From NCBI GenBank assembly GCA_963798795.1, contig CAWCUZ010000006.1, positions 62,001 to 126,000 of the forward strand: 64,000 nucleotides of DNA. Direction: 5' to 3'. The notes under the pieces were generated by a model. It was given only the letters and a program-made list of their open reading frames with translations. It searched no databases and had not been told where the DNA came from. Below are positions 31,261-41,031 of the stretch, piece by piece (within the stretch, counting starts at the first letter, position 1; each line of letters begins with the position of its first letter). Both the position numbers and the translations under genes were made by a program. The DNA comes from CAWCUZ01 sp963798795 (lineage in GTDB: Bacteria > Acidobacteriota > Vicinamibacteria > Vicinamibacterales > SCN-69-37).

Positions 31261-32397
31261 GTGCCGAACTCAGCCGAACTCCAGGCCATCCTCGATGCCG
31301 CCGAGCGGGCGGCGGCGGAAAAGAACTTCGTGCAGGCGCGACAGCGGCTCGAAGAGGCGCTGGCGCTGCAGGAAGCCGAGCTCGGCCCCTCGCATCCCGA
31401 CCTCGCCAACACCCTCAACAATCTCGGCGTGGTCTGTGAGCGTGCGAAGGACGTCGACGAAGCGGAGCGCTGCTATCGCCGGGCATACGCGATCGCGACG
31501 GCGGCGTTCGGGGCGGATCATCCGTTCGTCGAGACGAGCCGGCAGAATCTCGCCGACTTCTGCACCGTGCGCGGCATTCCCTTCGAAGCGCCCGCGCCGT
31601 CCGCGTCGCCACCACCAGCCCGGCTCCCCCGGCCCGGCGCGGCGCCGAAACCCGCCGTGGCGGACACGATGCGGCCGCCACCGCCGGCCGCGGCGTCACG
31701 GCCGGCGAGCGCGCCCGCAGTCCGGGACGTCGTGCTCGGATCGCCTGCGATTGGCGAGTCTCCAGCCTGGGGGCCGGCGCCACGGTCCAGGCGGCTGCTG
31801 GTGCCGCTGCTCGTCGGGGTCGTGGCCGTGATCGCAGCGGTGGGCTTGTGGCTTCGGTCCGGCTCGGGGTCGAGCGCCGGCGCGCCGTCCTCGACTTCAG
31901 CGGGCGGATCGCCGCCGGCCGTCAATCCGCAGGCCGCCGCGCCCGCAGGCGGCGCGGCCGGTCCGGCCGCGCCGCCGCCACAACCCGTACGACCACCGGC
32001 CGAACCAACTCCGCCGCCGAGCCGCGTCCCGCAGACCGCGCCGCCGGCCGCCGCCGGCGCGGCGTCCGGGATGCCCACCGTGGTCGACGCAAAGCTCTGT
32101 CGAACGCTCGAGGCCACCGGCGCCGAGTGGGCGTGCACCCCGCTGGCGGATCCGGCGTCGCCGGGACCGGTCAACTTCTATACGCGCCTGCGCACGCCCG
32201 GCGTGACGACCATCGTCCACCATTGGTATCGCAACGATGTGCTCCAGTGGTCGCGGCCCATGCAGCTTCAGGCGAACATGGGCGCCGGCTACCGCACGTA
32301 CAGCCAGTACACGGTGCGCGAGCCCGGCGACTGGCGCGTCGAGCTCGCGACCGAGGACGGGCGGGTGCTCGAGCAGGAGCGGTTCACCGTGAGGTGA
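31261..32397 (+). CDS. TPR protein with transmembrane anchor and C-terminal DUF2914-like domain
   Basis: 378 residues from a GTG at 31261. Residues about 5-95 are TPR repeats of the kinesin-light-chain style (QARQRLEEALALQEAELGPSHPDLANTLNNLG, then ERCYRRAYAIATAAFG). A Pro/Ala-rich linker leads to a membrane helix at about 180-197 (LLVPLLVGVVAVIAAVGLWL). Another Pro-rich linker follows, then a compact C-terminal domain (VDAKLCRTLEATGAEWACTPL ... IVHHWYRNDVLQW ... YSQYTVREPGDWRVEL) matching the DUF2914 pattern. This suggests a cytoplasmic scaffold tied to an extracytoplasmic sensing or binding domain. Confidence 0.82.
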   Translation: MPNSAELQAILDAAERAAAEKNFVQARQRLEEALALQEAELGPSHPDLANTLNNLGVVCERAKDVDEAERCYRRAYAIATAAFGADHPFVETSRQNLADFCTVRGIPFEAPAPSASPPPARLPRPGAAPKPAVADTMRPPPPAAASRPASAPAVRDVVLGSPAIGESPAWGPAPRSRRLLVPLLVGVVAVIAAVGLWLRSGSGSSAGAPSSTSAGGSPPAVNPQAAAPAGGAAGPAAPPPQPVRPPAEPTPPPSRVPQTAPPAAAGAASGMPTVVDAKLCRTLEATGAEWACTPLADPASPGPVNFYTRLRTPGVTTIVHHWYRNDVLQWSRPMQLQANMGAGYRTYSQYTVREPGDWRVELATEDGRVLEQERFTVR

Positions 32398-32402
32398 CGG
32401 AG

Positions 32403-32424
32403 CCCCCGGGCTTCAGCCCGGGGG
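32403..32424. terminator. CCCCCGGG-CTTCAG-CCCGGGGG hairpin between convergent genes
   Basis: A near-perfect GC stem with a CTTCAG loop lies six bases after the TPR gene stop. It also contains the stop region of the convergent FAD monooxygenase gene (32413). It probably works as a bidirectional terminator and belongs to a repeat family seen at three other places in the window. Confidence 0.65.
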
Positions 32425-33639
32425 ACGGTCGGCTGGGCCGACGTGTTCCGGGCGAAATCCCAGACCGACGATCCGCGCGGGCAGCCGCTGCAGCCACGGC
32501 CAGCGCTGCAGCAGCGTGATGGGCCACGGCACGTACGGTTCGGCCCCGGAAAGGACCGGATCGATGGCGCGGTTCTGGATCGTGACCTGGAGGGCCTGGG
32601 TCGCCCAGGTCGGGAAGGCGCGCCGGCGCTGCACCCGCGTCACATCCGCGTCGCCGACGAGACCGCCGTGCCGGAGCGGCGCCGAGAGCAGATTCGCCGT
32701 GGCGACGGCGTCCTGAATGGCCAGGTTGATTCCAACGCCGCCGATGGGCGACATCGCGTGCGCGGCATCGCCGATGCACAACAGCCCCGGCCGGCTCCAG
32801 CGCCGCAGGCGATCCACACGCACGGTCAGCAGCTTCACGTCGTCCCAGCTCCCGATCTCCGTGGCGGCATCGCGACCCGCCAGGTGCGCCACGCGGCGGC
32901 GAAAGGCATCGAGTCCCTCGTGCTTCACGGCCTCGGCGGTGCCCTTCCGGATGATCAGTGCGCACTGCCAGTATTCCCCGCGATAGATCATCACCATCAC
33001 CTGGCGTGCTTCGACGCGACCCAGCACGGCCTGGTCTTCGTCGGGCCGGCGATCGAGGCGGAACCACATTACGTCCATCGGCGCACCGAGATCCTTCACC
33101 TCGAGACGTGCGGCCTCACGCAGGCGTGACTGCCGGCCGTCGGCCGCGATCACGAGTCCCTTCGCCCGAATCTCGGCGGCTCCGTTGGGCGTGCGAACCT
33201 CGAGGCCGGCAATCCGACGGCCGTCGCGGACCAGGCCGGTCGCCTCGGCGTTCATGAGCAGCCGGAAGTGCGGCAGGTCACGCGCGCGCTCGGCCAGAAA
33301 GTCGAGAAAGTCCCACTGCGGCATGAAGGCGATGTACGGGCACGTCACTGGAAGATGGGAGAAATCGGCGATGCGCACGCGCCGGCCGGCAATGTCGCCC
33401 TCGGCGTAGCGGACCTCCTGATGCGGCCGCTGCAGCAGTTGGTCCAGCAGGCCCAGCTCGTCCATCACGGTCAGCGTGGACGGATGGATGGTGTCGCCGC
33501 GAAAATCGCGGAGAAAGTCGCCGTGCTTCTCGAGCACGACGACGTCGACACCCGCGCGCGCGAGGAGGTAGCCCGCCATCATCCCGGCGGGTCCACCGCC
33601 CGCGACCAGGCAGCTCGTCGTACTCGGGAGCGACTCCAT
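32413..33639 (-). CDS. FAD-dependent aromatic monooxygenase-type oxidoreductase
   Basis: 408 residues of the PHBH/UbiH-like flavoprotein class. The FAD-binding Rossmann motif is GGGPAGMMAGYLLARAG, with VVLEKHGDFLRDFRG for the ribose. The DG motif is VIAADGRQSRLREAA, and the GD motif is LLCIGDAAHAMSPIGGVGINLAIQDA. Such enzymes hydroxylate aromatic or polyketide substrates with NAD(P)H; the substrate is unknown. I use the ATG at 33639, next to the Rossmann motif; an in-frame start at 33720 would add 27 residues without homology-like features. Its 3' end runs into the hairpin at 32403-32424. Confidence 0.9.
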   Translation of the reverse strand: MESLPSTTSCLVAGGGPAGMMAGYLLARAGVDVVVLEKHGDFLRDFRGDTIHPSTLTVMDELGLLDQLLQRPHQEVRYAEGDIAGRRVRIADFSHLPVTCPYIAFMPQWDFLDFLAERARDLPHFRLLMNAEATGLVRDGRRIAGLEVRTPNGAAEIRAKGLVIAADGRQSRLREAARLEVKDLGAPMDVMWFRLDRRPDEDQAVLGRVEARQVMVMIYRGEYWQCALIIRKGTAEAVKHEGLDAFRRRVAHLAGRDAATEIGSWDDVKLLTVRVDRLRRWSRPGLLCIGDAAHAMSPIGGVGINLAIQDAVATANLLSAPLRHGGLVGDADVTRVQRRRAFPTWATQALQVTIQNRAIDPVLSGAEPYVPWPITLLQRWPWLQRLPARIVGLGFRPEHVGPADRPPG

Positions 33640-33736
33640 CTCGAGGATGATTGTCTCCCGGCCGTGCCCGGTTCCGGTCAGTCCAAACACGCGCGCCGCG
33701 TCGCGAACGCGGCCGCCCATTCCACCGTAAGTAACC

Positions 33737-33761
33737 TACAATCATCGCTTCAGCCTCGGAG
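33737..33761 (+). promoter_or_regulatory. Candidate -10 box and ribosome site of the ADOP gene at 33767
   Basis: TACAAT at 33737-33742 resembles a -10 box, and GGAG lies about 6 bp before the ATG at 33767. No convincing -35 is seen, and there is no PadR gene next to it. Confidence 0.35.
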
Positions 33762-33766
33762 CCGAC

Positions 33767-36208
33767 ATGCACAGCTTCGTCCAGGACGTGCGCTTCACCT
33801 TCCGCAGTCTGCGCAAGGCGCCGGCGTTTCCGCTCGCGGCGATTGCCACCCTCGCGCTCGGCATCGGCGCGACGACGGCGATCTTCAGCACGCTGAACGC
33901 CGTCCTGCTCAAGCCGCTGCCGTACCCGCAGGCCGAAGATCTCTACAGCCTGCGCACGACGCTGACGGATGGCCGAGTGACGACGGGGTTCCTGTCGGGT
34001 GGCGAGATCTACCGGTTGAACGACGCGAAGTCCATCGAGCGGGCCGCGTCATTCGTGCCGGCCGACCTCACGCTCATGCTCGACGACGGCACGCCGCGGC
34101 ACGTGAAGGTGTACGGCGTGACCGAAGGATTCTTCGAGCTGTTCGGATTGCCGATGACGACGGGCGGGTTCGCCGCCGACGATTTCGCGCCACCTCCGCC
34201 GCCCTCACCGAACGCGCCGCCGCAGCAGGGCGCCCCGCCGCGCGTCGTCATCTCGCCGCGGCTGTGGCGATCGCTGTACGACGGCGATCAACAGGTCGTC
34301 GGCAAGCCGATTCACTTCGCCGAGTTCAACACGACCATCGCCGGCGTCGCGCCGGCCGCCTTCGACATCCCGCACGATGCCGACTTGTGGCTCGCGCAGC
34401 GCCTGCCGCACGACGACGTGAACCATGGCCAGCAGGGGTTCATCCGGCTGAAGCCGGGCACGTCGTTCGACCGGGCGACGAGCGAGATGGCGGCCGTCAT
34501 GGCCGGCCTCGCGCGCGACTTCCCCGCCTCGGACTTCAACCGCGCGTATGTGCCGACGCCGCTCGTCGAGTCGATCGTCGGCGACCTCGGACCGATCCTC
34601 ATCATCGTCATGTCGGCGACCGGTCTGCTCCTGCTGCTGGCATGCGTGAACGTGACGAACCTGCTGCTCGCGCGGGGCGCGGCGCGGGCGCGCGAGATGG
34701 CGGTGCGTGCGGCGCTCGGCGCCGGCCGCGGCCGGCTCGTGCGGCAGATGGTGACCGAATCGGTGCTGCTCGCCGGCGCGGGCACGGTGATCGGCGTGGT
34801 CCTTGCGATGAGCGGCGTGCGGGCCCTGATGACGCTCGGCGCGTCCACGCTGCCCCGGCTGGACGCGGTGACCTTCGACGGACGCGTGCTGCTGTTTGCG
34901 CTGGTGGCGCTGCTGGTGAGCGGCGTGGCGGTCGGCCTCGCCCCGGCCATCCGGCTGGCGCGCACCGACGTGCGGACGCTCATGAACGACAGCACGCGGT
35001 CGGCCACCGGCGGTCGCGGTACCGCGCGCTGGCTGAGCGCGATGACGGTCGCCGAGATTGCGCTCGCGATCATGCTGGTGGCCGGCGCCGGCTGGCTCGT
35101 ACGCGCCTTCGATACGCTGCGCCACACCGATGCGGGGTTCGTCGCGGACCAGCGCCTGCTCGTGGACGTGGCCTTTCAGGGCCAGCGCTTTCGGAACCAG
35201 GAGGCGGTGCGCGTGGCGCAGACGGACCTGTTGTCCGCCACGCGCGGCCTCACCGGGGTGACCGGCGCCGGGGTGACGGCCGCGTACCCGCTGCGCGGGA
35301 CGCTCGAGGGGTCGCTGCTGCTGCAGTTCCACGGGGAACCCTTCGACGAATCGAATCCGATGGGCACCCGCCAGCGCTTCGCGAGCCCGGGCCTGTTCGC
35401 CGCGATGGGCACGCACGTGGTGCAGGGACGCGACTTCGGACCCGAGGACGTGCCGAACACCCAGCCGGCGGCCGTCGTCAACCGGACGTTCGTGAAACGC
35501 TACCTCCACGACCGGAATCCGATCGGCCTGCAGTTCTCCGCCGGATATCCGAAACCCAATCCACAGAACGAGGTCACCATCGTCGGCGTGATTGACGACA
35601 TCCGGCAGCGCGCGCTCGCGGAGGAGGCGCAGCCGGCGTTCTATCTGTCGACGACGCAGATCACGCCGCGACGGATCACGATGGTGGTGTCGACGCCGCT
35701 CGAGAACGTGCAGCCGCTGGAGCAGGCCATCCGCGGCGAGGTCGGCAAGATCGATCCCGCGATGGCGGTGGACTTCGAGCTCGCGTCGGACGTCGTCGGC
35801 GCGACGACCCGCCGCCAGCAGCTCGGCATGACGCTGATGCTGATCTTCGGCGCCGTGGCCGTCGTGCTCGCGGCCGTCGGCATTTACGGCGTCGTGGCGT
35901 ATGCGGGCGCGGAGCGGCGCGGCGAGATGGCGACGCGCCTGGCGCTCGGCGCCACGCCGGGCGGCGTGTTCTGGCTGATGATGAAGCACGGCGGCTTGCT
36001 CGCGGGCGCTGGCACGCTGATTGGCGTGGGCGCCGCGTATCTGTCCGGTCAACTCGTCTCGAGCCGGATCTACGCCATCCAGACGGCCGATCCGCTGATG
36101 CTGGCGAGCGCCATCGTCGTCGTGGTTGTCATCACGCTGCTGGCCACGACGATCCCGGCGATCCGCGGGGCGCGTCTGAACCCGGCGCGCGTGCTCCGGC
36201 CGGACTAG
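33767..36208 (+). CDS. ADOP-family ABC transporter permease (no PadR neighbour)
   Basis: Intact 813-residue permease. It begins directly with MHSFVQDVRFTFRSLRKAPAF, without a long prefix domain, followed by membrane helix 1 (about 21-42). The first MacB-type periplasmic domain carries a Pro-rich FAPPPPPSPNAPP loop. The first FtsX block follows (helices at about 274-303 and two more before 395), then the second-module helix at about 422-448. The second periplasmic domain and the final FtsX block (688 onward, RRGEMATRLALGATPGGVFWLM) end at RGARLNPARVLRPD. The substrate is unknown; relatives move lipoproteins or peptides or act in signalling. The gene is divergent from the FAD monooxygenase gene. 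Confidence 0.93.
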   Translation: MHSFVQDVRFTFRSLRKAPAFPLAAIATLALGIGATTAIFSTLNAVLLKPLPYPQAEDLYSLRTTLTDGRVTTGFLSGGEIYRLNDAKSIERAASFVPADLTLMLDDGTPRHVKVYGVTEGFFELFGLPMTTGGFAADDFAPPPPPSPNAPPQQGAPPRVVISPRLWRSLYDGDQQVVGKPIHFAEFNTTIAGVAPAAFDIPHDADLWLAQRLPHDDVNHGQQGFIRLKPGTSFDRATSEMAAVMAGLARDFPASDFNRAYVPTPLVESIVGDLGPILIIVMSATGLLLLLACVNVTNLLLARGAARAREMAVRAALGAGRGRLVRQMVTESVLLAGAGTVIGVVLAMSGVRALMTLGASTLPRLDAVTFDGRVLLFALVALLVSGVAVGLAPAIRLARTDVRTLMNDSTRSATGGRGTARWLSAMTVAEIALAIMLVAGAGWLVRAFDTLRHTDAGFVADQRLLVDVAFQGQRFRNQEAVRVAQTDLLSATRGLTGVTGAGVTAAYPLRGTLEGSLLLQFHGEPFDESNPMGTRQRFASPGLFAAMGTHVVQGRDFGPEDVPNTQPAAVVNRTFVKRYLHDRNPIGLQFSAGYPKPNPQNEVTIVGVIDDIRQRALAEEAQPAFYLSTTQITPRRITMVVSTPLENVQPLEQAIRGEVGKIDPAMAVDFELASDVVGATTRRQQLGMTLMLIFGAVAVVLAAVGIYGVVAYAGAERRGEMATRLALGATPGGVFWLMMKHGGLLAGAGTLIGVGAAYLSGQLVSSRIYAIQTADPLMLASAIVVVVVITLLATTIPAIRGARLNPARVLRPD

Positions 36209-36284
36209 CGGACCGGATCGGGAACTCGTTGACGGCACGACCATCCTGACGCGCGCGGACGCGGCGAAGGCCTCGACCACGGGA

Positions 36285-37376
36285 TCACCCGCCGGCGGGA
36301 AACGGCTGGCATTCCGAGAGGAACTCGTCCACCGACGCGACCACCGCGTCGGCATCTCCGAGAAACGGGGCGGAACCCGCGCCGTCGAGGATGACCAGAC
36401 GGGCCCTGGAGATGCGAGCCGCCAGGTCGCGAGAGACCCGCTCATCCCAGAAATAGAACCGTCGGCGGTGCAGGACGAGAGTCGGTGAGGCGATGCGCGG
36501 CAGGAGCGGGGTCACGTCGTGCGCCCGGCCAGCCGCGTACGAACGCCGGGCCGTCTCGGGGCTGACGCACTTGCGCAGGAGCCCGGCGTACCGATGGGCC
36601 GACGTCCCGTCGGACCAGCCGAAGCCCATGTGGGCCCGGGTCTCGGTGTACGTTTCCCAGTCGTCGCTCATCAGCGGGTGCAGGGCCTCGAGCATGCCCA
36701 TCTTCGGGCCCTCGATCTCCTGCCAGCGGGCAAACGTGTGCCACAGGATCAGACCCGACACCCGCTCCGGGTGCTCGGCGGCGTATCGCATCGCGACGGC
36801 TCCACTGTTGAGGTCCCCGAACAGCGCAAACCGCGTCAGGCGCAACCGTTCGACGACGGCATCCACGTCCAGCAGGATCGACGGAAGCGAATAGCGTTCC
36901 ACGTCCCGCTGCGACGAGCCGGTGCCGCGTGGGTCGAACCGGATCAGCGTCCGGGTTGCGGACAGTCTCCGATACCAGCGACGGATCTCCGGAACCTCCC
37001 ACTCCAGTTGTCCGTGGCTCCAGATCAGGTTGGGCACGTAAATCAGCGGCGGCCCCGTCCCCACCGTCCAGAACGCGATGTCCACCCCGTCGGCCGTCCG
37101 CGCGTAGCGGATCTGCGGTGGAGCGGCGTCGGCCGCAGACGCCGGTGCCGTCTGGACCGGCGCGGTTCCGCTGACAGTATCCACGTCTCCGCAGAATCGG
37201 TACCCGTAGCCCGTGAACGTGCGGATCATGGCGTGCGATCCGTCGTTCAATGCCGACCGGACGAGGCTGATCGCTCGCTGGAGCGAGGCGTCCGCAACCG
37301 CCACGCCCGGCCACAACGCGTCCAGCAGTTCGTCCTTCGGGACGCGGACCTGTCCGACGAGTTGATCGAGGTCCAC
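36285..37376 (-). CDS. Winged-helix (OmpR-type) domain fused to a degenerate alpha/beta hydrolase; N-terminus probably truncated
   Basis: The N-terminal part (VPKDELLDALWPGVAVADASLQRAISLVRSAL and TFTGYGYRF) is the second half of an OmpR/CadC-type winged-helix DNA-binding domain. It is followed by a linker and an alpha/beta-hydrolase domain. The nucleophile elbow reads LFGDLNSGAVAMRYAAEHP instead of G-x-S-x-G, and the position expected for the catalytic His reads DGAGSAPFLGD, so the hydrolase part is probably non-catalytic and may sense a ligand. The first half of the winged helix is missing. A GTG at 37376 could still start a 363-residue protein, but the next bases belong to an unrelated oxidase remnant on the other strand. 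Confidence 0.72.
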   Translation of the reverse strand: MDLDQLVGQVRVPKDELLDALWPGVAVADASLQRAISLVRSALNDGSHAMIRTFTGYGYRFCGDVDTVSGTAPVQTAPASAADAAPPQIRYARTADGVDIAFWTVGTGPPLIYVPNLIWSHGQLEWEVPEIRRWYRRLSATRTLIRFDPRGTGSSQRDVERYSLPSILLDVDAVVERLRLTRFALFGDLNSGAVAMRYAAEHPERVSGLILWHTFARWQEIEGPKMGMLEALHPLMSDDWETYTETRAHMGFGWSDGTSAHRYAGLLRKCVSPETARRSYAAGRAHDVTPLLPRIASPTLVLHRRRFYFWDERVSRDLAARISRARLVILDGAGSAPFLGDADAVVASVDEFLSECQPFPAGG

Positions 37377-37394
37377 GAGCGGTTCGGACCGGGT

Positions 37395-37784
37395 GTCCCC
37401 AACGTGTTCTCCGGGGCCCACATCTTCTCGACCAGCGGCGCAACCCATCGGGTGTCCAATCACGAAACGGCGTGGAGCTATCGCGACGGCAACTTCTGCC
37501 AGGTCGTCTTCGCCCTGGATCCCGACCCGACGCGCATGCCGCGCCACACGGAGTGGGTTCGCGCGTACTGGTCGGCGTTGCACGCGCACTCGGCCGGCGG
37601 CGCGTGCGTGAACTTCCTGATGGAGGAGGGCGACGAGCGCATCGCGGCCAGGTACCGCGGCAACTACGCGCGGTTGGCGGCCATCAAGCACCAGTACGAC
37701 CCGGGCAACCTCTTTCGCTTGAACCAGAACATCAGGCCCCAGGTCGTCCCCGCAGCCCGGAAGCCGTTGCGTGCCCAGGCATGA
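37395..37784 (+). pseudogene. 3' fragment of an FAD-linked (BBE-type) oxidase
   Basis: Only the C-terminal part of a berberine-bridge-type FAD oxidase remains. Segments visible are ETAWSYRDGNFCQVVFALDPD, WVRAYWSALHAHSAGGACVNFLMEEGDERI, RYRGNYARLAAIKHQYDPGNLF and the terminal RLNQNIRP. This is the BBE domain that closes the FAD site. No FAD-binding domain precedes it; upstream of about 37390 the sequence codes for the opposite-strand regulator. It therefore cannot be a working enzyme and marks a deletion or rearrangement junction. Confidence 0.8.
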
Positions 37785-37787
37785 TCT

Positions 37788-37827
37788 GATAGTCTCGTAA
37801 CTGAATCATTCAGTTTCTGAACTATCA
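37788..37827 (+). promoter_or_regulatory. Nested palindromic PadR operator
   Basis: An inner perfect palindrome, AACTGAA-TCA-TTCAGTT (37799-37815), is nested within an outer inverted repeat, TGATAGT (37788-37794) and ACTATCA (37821-37827). The array ends 10 bp before the PadR ATG at 37838. Confidence 0.7.
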
Positions 37828-37837
37828 GGACGGCCCC

Positions 37838-38194
37838 ATGCGCCCGAAACCGGATCGCCCGACCCCGCCCTTCAAGATCACGCCGCTGGTCGTCCACGTG
37901 CTCCTGTCGCTCGCCGACGGGGAGGCGCACGCCTACGGGATCATGAAGGACATCACCCGGCGGACGCGGAGCCGGCTCCGTGTCGGGCCGGGTTCCCTGC
38001 ACTTCACGCTGAGCAAGCTGCTCGCCGCGGATCTGATCAGAGAGGCCCGCGGATCCGATGCGCCGGACGCCGGCGTACGGCGCAAGCGCTACCGGCTGAC
38101 CCCGTTCGGCCGCGCGATCCTCCGCGCCGAGGTGGAGGCGCTCGAGGAAATCGTGGCCCTCGCGCGGGCGAAGCGGCTGGCGCCGCGACGGTAG
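37838..38194 (+). CDS. PadR family transcriptional regulator
   Basis: 118 residues. PadR core: FKITPLVVHVLLSLADGEAHAYGIMKDI, recognition segment GPGSLHFTLSKLLAADLIREA and wing VRRKRYRLTPFGRAILRAEVEALEEIV. The Ser-Leu-His in place of the more common Ser/Thr-Leu-Tyr in the recognition region sets it slightly apart from the other PadRs in the window. The gene is followed 10 bp later by the GTG of an ADOP permease and preceded by a strong nested palindrome. Confidence 0.9.
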   Translation: MRPKPDRPTPPFKITPLVVHVLLSLADGEAHAYGIMKDITRRTRSRLRVGPGSLHFTLSKLLAADLIREARGSDAPDAGVRRKRYRLTPFGRAILRAEVEALEEIVALARAKRLAPRR

Positions 38195-38204
38195 AACGGA
38201 CGAC

Positions 38205-40914
38205 GTGCGTGCTCCGGGCCGGACGACGACCGAACGCGGCATCCGGCTGCTGCTGCGTTGCTTTCCGCGCTGGTTCCGGCGCACCCAGGGCGACGATCTG
38301 GCTCAGTCCTACCGTGACGCGATGGACGAAGCCCGCCGGGCCGGTCGCGGCGCATGGACGACCTGGATCTGGCTGGCGCGCGACGCGGCGATGGCGGGAT
38401 TGCGCGCGCGTTTCGCCCGGGACCATCGCGCCGGACCCGCGATGGCGCACGGATCCGGCGGGGGGACCTGGACGATGGGCGAGATGGCTCGAGAACTGAA
38501 GTTGGCGGCGCGCTCGCTCCGGCGGGCTCCGCTGTTCACCGCGGCCGTCGTGCTGGTGCTGGGCGTCGGAATTGGCGCCAACACGGCGGTCTTCAGCATC
38601 GTCTACCCGTTGCTGCTGAGGCCGCTGCCGTATCCGCGCGCCGGGTCGCTGGTCTGGGTGATGAACCGCTATCTTCCGTCCGGCCAGACCGGCGCCGTCT
38701 CGGCGCCCGAGTTCTGGGAGTACCCGACAGCACGAACCGGCCCTCCAGGGATTGGTGGCCCTCAGCACCACCTCGGCGAACCTCACGGGAATGGGCACGC
38801 CGCTGCGGCTCGAAGGCTGGAGGGTCTCGCCCGGCTACTTCGAGCTCCTCGGCGTGTCGCCCGTGCGCGGCCGCACGTTCTCGCGCGAGGACGAGCAGTC
38901 CAACCGGCCTCCGGTCCTCATCATCAGCCACGCCCTCTGGCGGGACGCCTTCGGCGCCGACCCGGACATCGTCGGACGGACCGTGTCGTTGGGCGACCGG
39001 ACCTGCACCATCGTCGGCGTCATGCCTCCGGGCTATCCGGCGCTCGGACCGCGGCTGTTCCCGGACCATCGCGCGGACTACTGGCAGCCGATCGTGCTCG
39101 ACCCGGCCACCTTCGACAGCCGGACGGTCGCGCTGCACGGACTCTCCCTCATCGGCCGGCTGGCGCCAGGCGCCGACACGGCGGCCGCCAGCCGCGGGCT
39201 GACTGCGGCGCTGGAGCGCGTGAAGCGCGTGTATCCCGGAGCGGGCGACCGGCAGAGGGACGTCGTGGCCGTGCCGCTCGGCGAGCGGGTCTCGTCCGAG
39301 GCCACGCCCGTCGTGGTACTGCTGGCGGCAGTGGTCGGTTTCGTGCTTCTTCTCACGTGCGTGAACGTCACGAGCCTGCTCGTCGCGCGCAATGAGGCGC
39401 GCGCCGCGGAAGTCGCCCTGCGCGCGGCGATCGGAGCCTCGCGAAGCGGCTTGTTCCGGCTTGCGTTCGACGAAGCCCTCCTGCTGGGACTGGCCGGCGG
39501 CGCGGTCGGGCTCGTGTTGGCCTTCGGCCTGCGGGGCGGCGTCCGGTCGCTTCTGCCGCCGACGCTGCCGGTGGTGGACGCGTTCGACTATGGCTTGCCG
39601 GTCATCGCGTTCAACCTGGCGCTTTCGATGGGCGCAGGCATCCTGGCGGGCGTTCTGCCCGGCCTCCGTCTGCTGCGCGGCGACCTGCACGCCGGGCTCT
39701 GGACCGGCGGCCGCGGCGGCGTCACGGGCGTCAGTCGCGCTCGCGTATGGCGAGGCCTGGTCGTGCTCCAGGTCGCCGGTGCCGTCGCGCTCGTGACCGG
39801 GGCCGGACTGCTGCTGCGCACGATGGCCGAGCTTCGGGCCGTCGACCTGGGCTTCGACGCGTCGCATCTGCTCATGGTCCAGGTGAACGCCGGCCGTACG
39901 ACCTACGACACCGGCGAGCGGGTCCGGGGCCTCTACGAGGACATCACGACGCGCGCGGGCGCGCTTCCAGGCGTCAGCGCCGTCGCCGCGTCCTGGCAGA
40001 CGCCGCTGCAATCCGGCATGAGCGACTGGCCGCTGATGGCCGAGGCGGGTCGCGATCGGGAGTGGCTGAGCGCCGACCCGAACGTGGTGAGCCTCGACTA
40101 CTTCAAGACGATGGGCATCGACATCGTGGCCGGCCGCGCCTTCGAGCCTGGCGATCGGGCGCGGGCCGGCGGCGTCGTGATCGTCAACGAAACGGCCGCT
40201 CGGCGGCTCTGGCCCGACGGGATCGCCGTGGGACGCCGGGTGAACGTGGACTTCGGAACGCCGGTGTGGCGGGAGGTCGTGGGCGTTGTAGCCGATGTCC
40301 ACGGACGCGGGGTCGGCCTCGAGCCCCGACCGCAGTGGTACGTGACGGTGGGGGCGGACCCGTTCGACGGGCTGTCCGGGCTCACCCTCTCGGTGCGAAC
40401 GACGGTGCCGCCCGGACAGCTCCACACCGACCTGGTCCGGATCCTCGCCGGTCTCGATCCGAACGTTCCCATCGGACAGGTAGTCTCCATGGAACAGCAG
40501 ATTGCCGGCACGCTCACCGACCAGCGCCTGCTCACGACGATGCTCAGTGCCGTTGGCGCGATGGCGCTGCTCCTGAGCTTCATCGGGGTCTATGGGCTCA
40601 TCGCCTTCACCGTTCAGAATCGTCGCCGCGAGATCGGCGTGCGCATGGCACTGGGCGCGGGCCGCGGCAGCGTCATGCGGCTGATCGTGGGGCAGGCCGG
40701 CGGTCTTGGTGCGCTTGGCGTGCTGATGGGACTGCTGGTGGCGTCGGCGGGCGGACGGCTCCTCGGCGGATTCCTCTACGGCGTCTCCTCCACCGACGCC
40801 GTCACGATGGCTTCGGTCGTCGCCATCGTCTTTCTGACCGTCGCGGCGGCCAGTTTCGTGCCAGCCAGACGAGCCGCATCGCTGGATCCGCTGAAGGCAA
40901 TGGCCGAAGGCTGA
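38205..40914 (+). pseudogene. ADOP-family permease with a one-base frameshift
   Basis: The gene starts at a GTG at 38205 with the LRCFPRWFRRTQGDDLAQSYRDAMDEA prefix type, then ELKLAARSLRRAPLFTAAVVLVLGVGIGANTAVFS. At the CCC run 38723-38725 the reading frame moves +1: frame one stops making sense after EFWEY, and the family sequence resumes as RQHEPALQGLVALSTTSANL. One extra C explains it. The remainder is a full two-module permease ending RRAASLDPLKAMAEG at 40914. Without correction, both products would lack essential parts. It is paired with the PadR gene 10 bp upstream. Homopolymer position makes sequence error possible. Confidence 0.85.
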
Positions 40915-41031
40915 CGGCGGCGGCGACCGGCGCGATCGCCCTCGTCACGACCTATCTCGTTGTCCGGCCGTGGACGCGGCTGGCGGCCATCGAGCTGCTC
41001 CGCCGGCAGGCAGGCTGAGCGACGTCGGGCC

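Noticed and set aside
40915..41018. Short hydrophobic frame after the broken ADOP (ALVTTYLVVRPWTRLAAIELL)
   Set aside because: No start, no family and only about 30 residues; it may be a remnant but cannot be supported.
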